A stretch of 24,468 nucleotides of DNA from Bacillota bacterium (GTDB lineage: Bacteria > Bacillota > Clostridia > Lachnospirales > Lachnospiraceae). Shown here piece after piece: positions 22,951 through 24,468 of the stretch (within the stretch, counting starts at the first letter, position 1; each line of letters begins with the position of its first letter). The notes beneath the pieces are model-generated. The model was not told the DNA's origin, did no database searches, and saw only the letters and a list, made by a program, of their open reading frames with translations. Position numbers and translations under genes: made by a program. The stretch lies in assembly GCA_023395555.1 (NCBI GenBank), contig JAEWYQ010000047.1:1-24468 (forward strand). The letters are read 5' to 3'.

Positions 22951-23599
22951 TGATCAACAGCTTTTTCGGGAAAGCTTAAAAATTGTACTAAACCTGACAA
23001 CCGGATTGCAGGTGGTGGCGGCAGCAGCCAACGGTGACGAAGCCTGCCAGATTGCCGAGACCTTTCGTCCTGATGTACTTCTTTTGGATATCCGCATGCC
23101 CGGGATGGACGGTATTGCGTGCATTAGTCATATCCGGCGATGCTCTGCTGATACAAAAATTCTGATGCTGACCACCTTTAATGAGGATCAATACATTGTC
23201 GCGGCGCTTGCGGCGGGCGCATCGGGCTTCCTTCTTAAGGAAACAGAAGTGCCCAGGCTAGTGGAGGCTGTTTTTGACGCAGCCGCAGGCAAGACCATTC
23301 TGCCGCCGGAGATTACGGCTGCGCTTGCAGAGTATCTTTCCAGGCAGGAAGCATCTGGGAAAGCTCCGGACGATAAAAGCATCCCTATTCTCGCTTCCTT
23401 GACAGCAAGAGAACAGGAGATTGCCCGGATGCTTTCCCAAGGCTTCACAAATCACCAAATTGCATCGGCTCTTTATCTCACGGAGGGAACGGTGCGTAAT
23501 TTTCTCAGCTCCATTTATGCCAAGCTGCATGTGAAGAATCGTACGCAGGCAGCACTCTGTTTAAAGGAGCTTTTATTGGAACAGGAGGTAATCATATGA
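22922..23599 (+). CDS. Response regulator, NarL/LuxR family
   Basis: The 225-residue regulator has a receiver domain (acidic D10, D11; phospho-acceptor D56 in LLLDIRMPGMDG; a T near 83 and K105 in LLKE) and a LuxR-type helix-turn-helix at the C-terminus (LTAREQEIARMLSQGFTNHQIASALYLTEGTVRNFLSSIYAKL). It is the cognate partner of the overlapping kinase upstream. Its TGA overlaps the ATG of the permease gene (ATGA). The permease operon, or an ABC module beyond the window, is the likely target. Confidence 0.95.
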   Translation: MKPILIAIADDQQLFRESLKIVLNLTTGLQVVAAAANGDEACQIAETFRPDVLLLDIRMPGMDGIACISHIRRCSADTKILMLTTFNEDQYIVAALAAGASGFLLKETEVPRLVEAVFDAAAGKTILPPEITAALAEYLSRQEASGKAPDDKSIPILASLTAREQEIARMLSQGFTNHQIASALYLTEGTVRNFLSSIYAKLHVKNRTQAALCLKELLLEQEVII

Positions 23600-24468
23600 A
23601 GCCGTTATCTGTCTGGACGCATGTTTTAGGCGATAAACACCGGTCTTTCCCTGTTTTTGCTTCCGTAACACTTAGTGTTTGCCTTATATGTATGATACAT
23701 TCTCTGGTAAATGTAAGTCTTCAAACGATCTGTCTTGAATATCTGGAGCCTTACCGGTATGCATCAGGATTTGCGGCAAAGTCTGTTCCGATAGACAGCG
23801 TCTTTGTTTCACAGCTGAGGGAAGCCGAGGGTGTCGGGCGTGTTCTTCCGTGTGTCTATTCTTATACAAATGTTGACAGCGTGGTGGGCGGCCCGGTTGG
23901 TACGCAGGTGATCGCTCTGGATCAAGAGAGCGTACATCACGCGATGCAGGCATGGGGCCTTCGATTGGAAGAGGGCAGTCTGCCGGCTCCGGGCAATGCA
24001 GAAATTGTGCTGCATACTATGGTGGCCCGCAACAGAGGATTGCGGATCGGCGATGTATTGGGAAGCGACGTAACACCGGGGGAGATCCTGGAGGGAAAAT
24101 ACACGGTCTGTGGTATAGCAAGCGGAACACCTGTCCTATCCATTCAATCTCTGGAATATGAACTGGAGCGGCGCGGTATTCGGGATAAATATAGTCTTGG
24201 CGTACTGGTGCTTCCGCAGGAGGGACAGATCTCTTTGTTGAACCAGGCACTGGACGCTTTGAACGCCGATGGCTTAATAAAACGCACATTTGATACCTCA
24301 TCCCGGCAATATGGCATGGATACCTCCGGCACAGTAAAGCTTCTGACAGCGATTGAGCTGGTGCTTGTGCTCATCATCTCCGTCTGCGCGGGCTTCCTGA
24401 ATTACATTCATTTTCTTATGCGTAGGAAAGAATATGCGATTCTGAGCGTCATAGGCTATACCAGTGAT
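23596..24468 (+). CDS. FtsX-like ABC transporter permease, 5' part (cut by window end)
   Basis: A frame open from ATG 23596 to the last base gives 291 residues. After a short cytoplasmic start comes one membrane helix (about 19-41, FPVFASVTLSVCLICMIHSL). A long extracytoplasmic MacB-type domain follows (~42-250; contains GDVLGSDVTPGE and GKYTVCGIAS), then a second helix (about 253-275) with a basic RRKEYAILSVIGYT at the break, the signature stretch of FtsX/MacB permeases. The ATG overlaps the response-regulator stop, and AGGAGG precedes it. Substrate (lipid, peptide, drug) is not evident. An ATPase should follow beyond the window. Confidence 0.85.
   Translation, partial: MKPLSVWTHVLGDKHRSFPVFASVTLSVCLICMIHSLVNVSLQTICLEYLEPYRYASGFAAKSVPIDSVFVSQLREAEGVGRVLPCVYSYTNVDSVVGGPVGTQVIALDQESVHHAMQAWGLRLEEGSLPAPGNAEIVLHTMVARNRGLRIGDVLGSDVTPGEILEGKYTVCGIASGTPVLSIQSLEYELERRGIRDKYSLGVLVLPQEGQISLLNQALDALNADGLIKRTFDTSSRQYGMDTSGTVKLLTAIELVLVLIISVCAGFLNYIHFLMRRKEYAILSVIGYTSD

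Overview
The window looks like a chromosomal segment of a low-to-mid GC Gram-positive anaerobe, most likely a gut Clostridia/Lachnospiraceae-type Firmicute. The reasons are AGGAGG-type ribosome binding sites, TTGACA/TATAAT promoters, U-rich intrinsic terminators, a YolD/Y-family polymerase pair, a LiaS/NarL-type two-component system beside an FtsX-like permease, and an iron-sulfur flavoprotein. No rRNA, tRNA, CRISPR array or intact insertion sequence was seen. It reads as a mosaic accessory region, with small functional cassettes separated by gene remnants.

Layout. (1) 3-767: C-terminal half of an MFS transporter, cut by the window edge. (2) 764-3906: a metal-resistance block with an internally deleted methyltransferase remnant, an ArsR/SmtB repressor, a stand-alone HMA metallochaperone and a P1B-2 Zn/Cd/Pb ATPase. 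A TTGAC-spacer-TATAAT promoter with a GTTGA...TCAAC palindrome inside the spacer lies in front of both the chaperone-ATPase operon (in a three-fold 34-bp repeat) and the methyltransferase remnant. (3) 4013-6040: an AraC/GyrI-like regulator, a 5'-3' exonuclease remnant and a P-loop kinase. (4) 6271-8933: a Y-family polymerase with a clamp-binding motif, its YolD partner and a DsbA-family oxidoreductase.

(5) 9004-14722 is the most distinctive block. A FadR-type GntR regulator diverges from a four-gene operon: polytopic membrane protein of unknown function, HypB, a 909-residue Fe-S/FAD oxidoreductase, and HypA. Two copies of CTGGTATGACCAG flank the divergent region. Nickel-insertion factors are thus tied to a flavoprotein and a membrane protein, with no hydrogenase, urease or other hyp gene in the window. 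(6) 14853-17814: phosphatidylserine synthase and decarboxylase (the phosphatidylethanolamine route), a membrane-anchored metallophosphoesterase and a headless SGNH-hydrolase remnant. (7) 17841-21085: a PEBP-like protein, then on the minus strand a glucose/sorbosone-dehydrogenase-like propeller without signal peptide and an RsmH-type rRNA methyltransferase paralogue.

(8) 21086-21738 carries a promoter, a 20-codon leader peptide and a strong terminator hairpin with no resistance gene behind it, which looks like an orphan attenuator. (9) 21739-24468: a histidine kinase, a response regulator and the start of an FtsX-like ABC permease, translationally coupled and running off the window end.

A recurring theme is decay by deletion. 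Two genes keep both ends but have lost their middles (764-1039 and 5137-5519), and one has lost its start (17491-17814).
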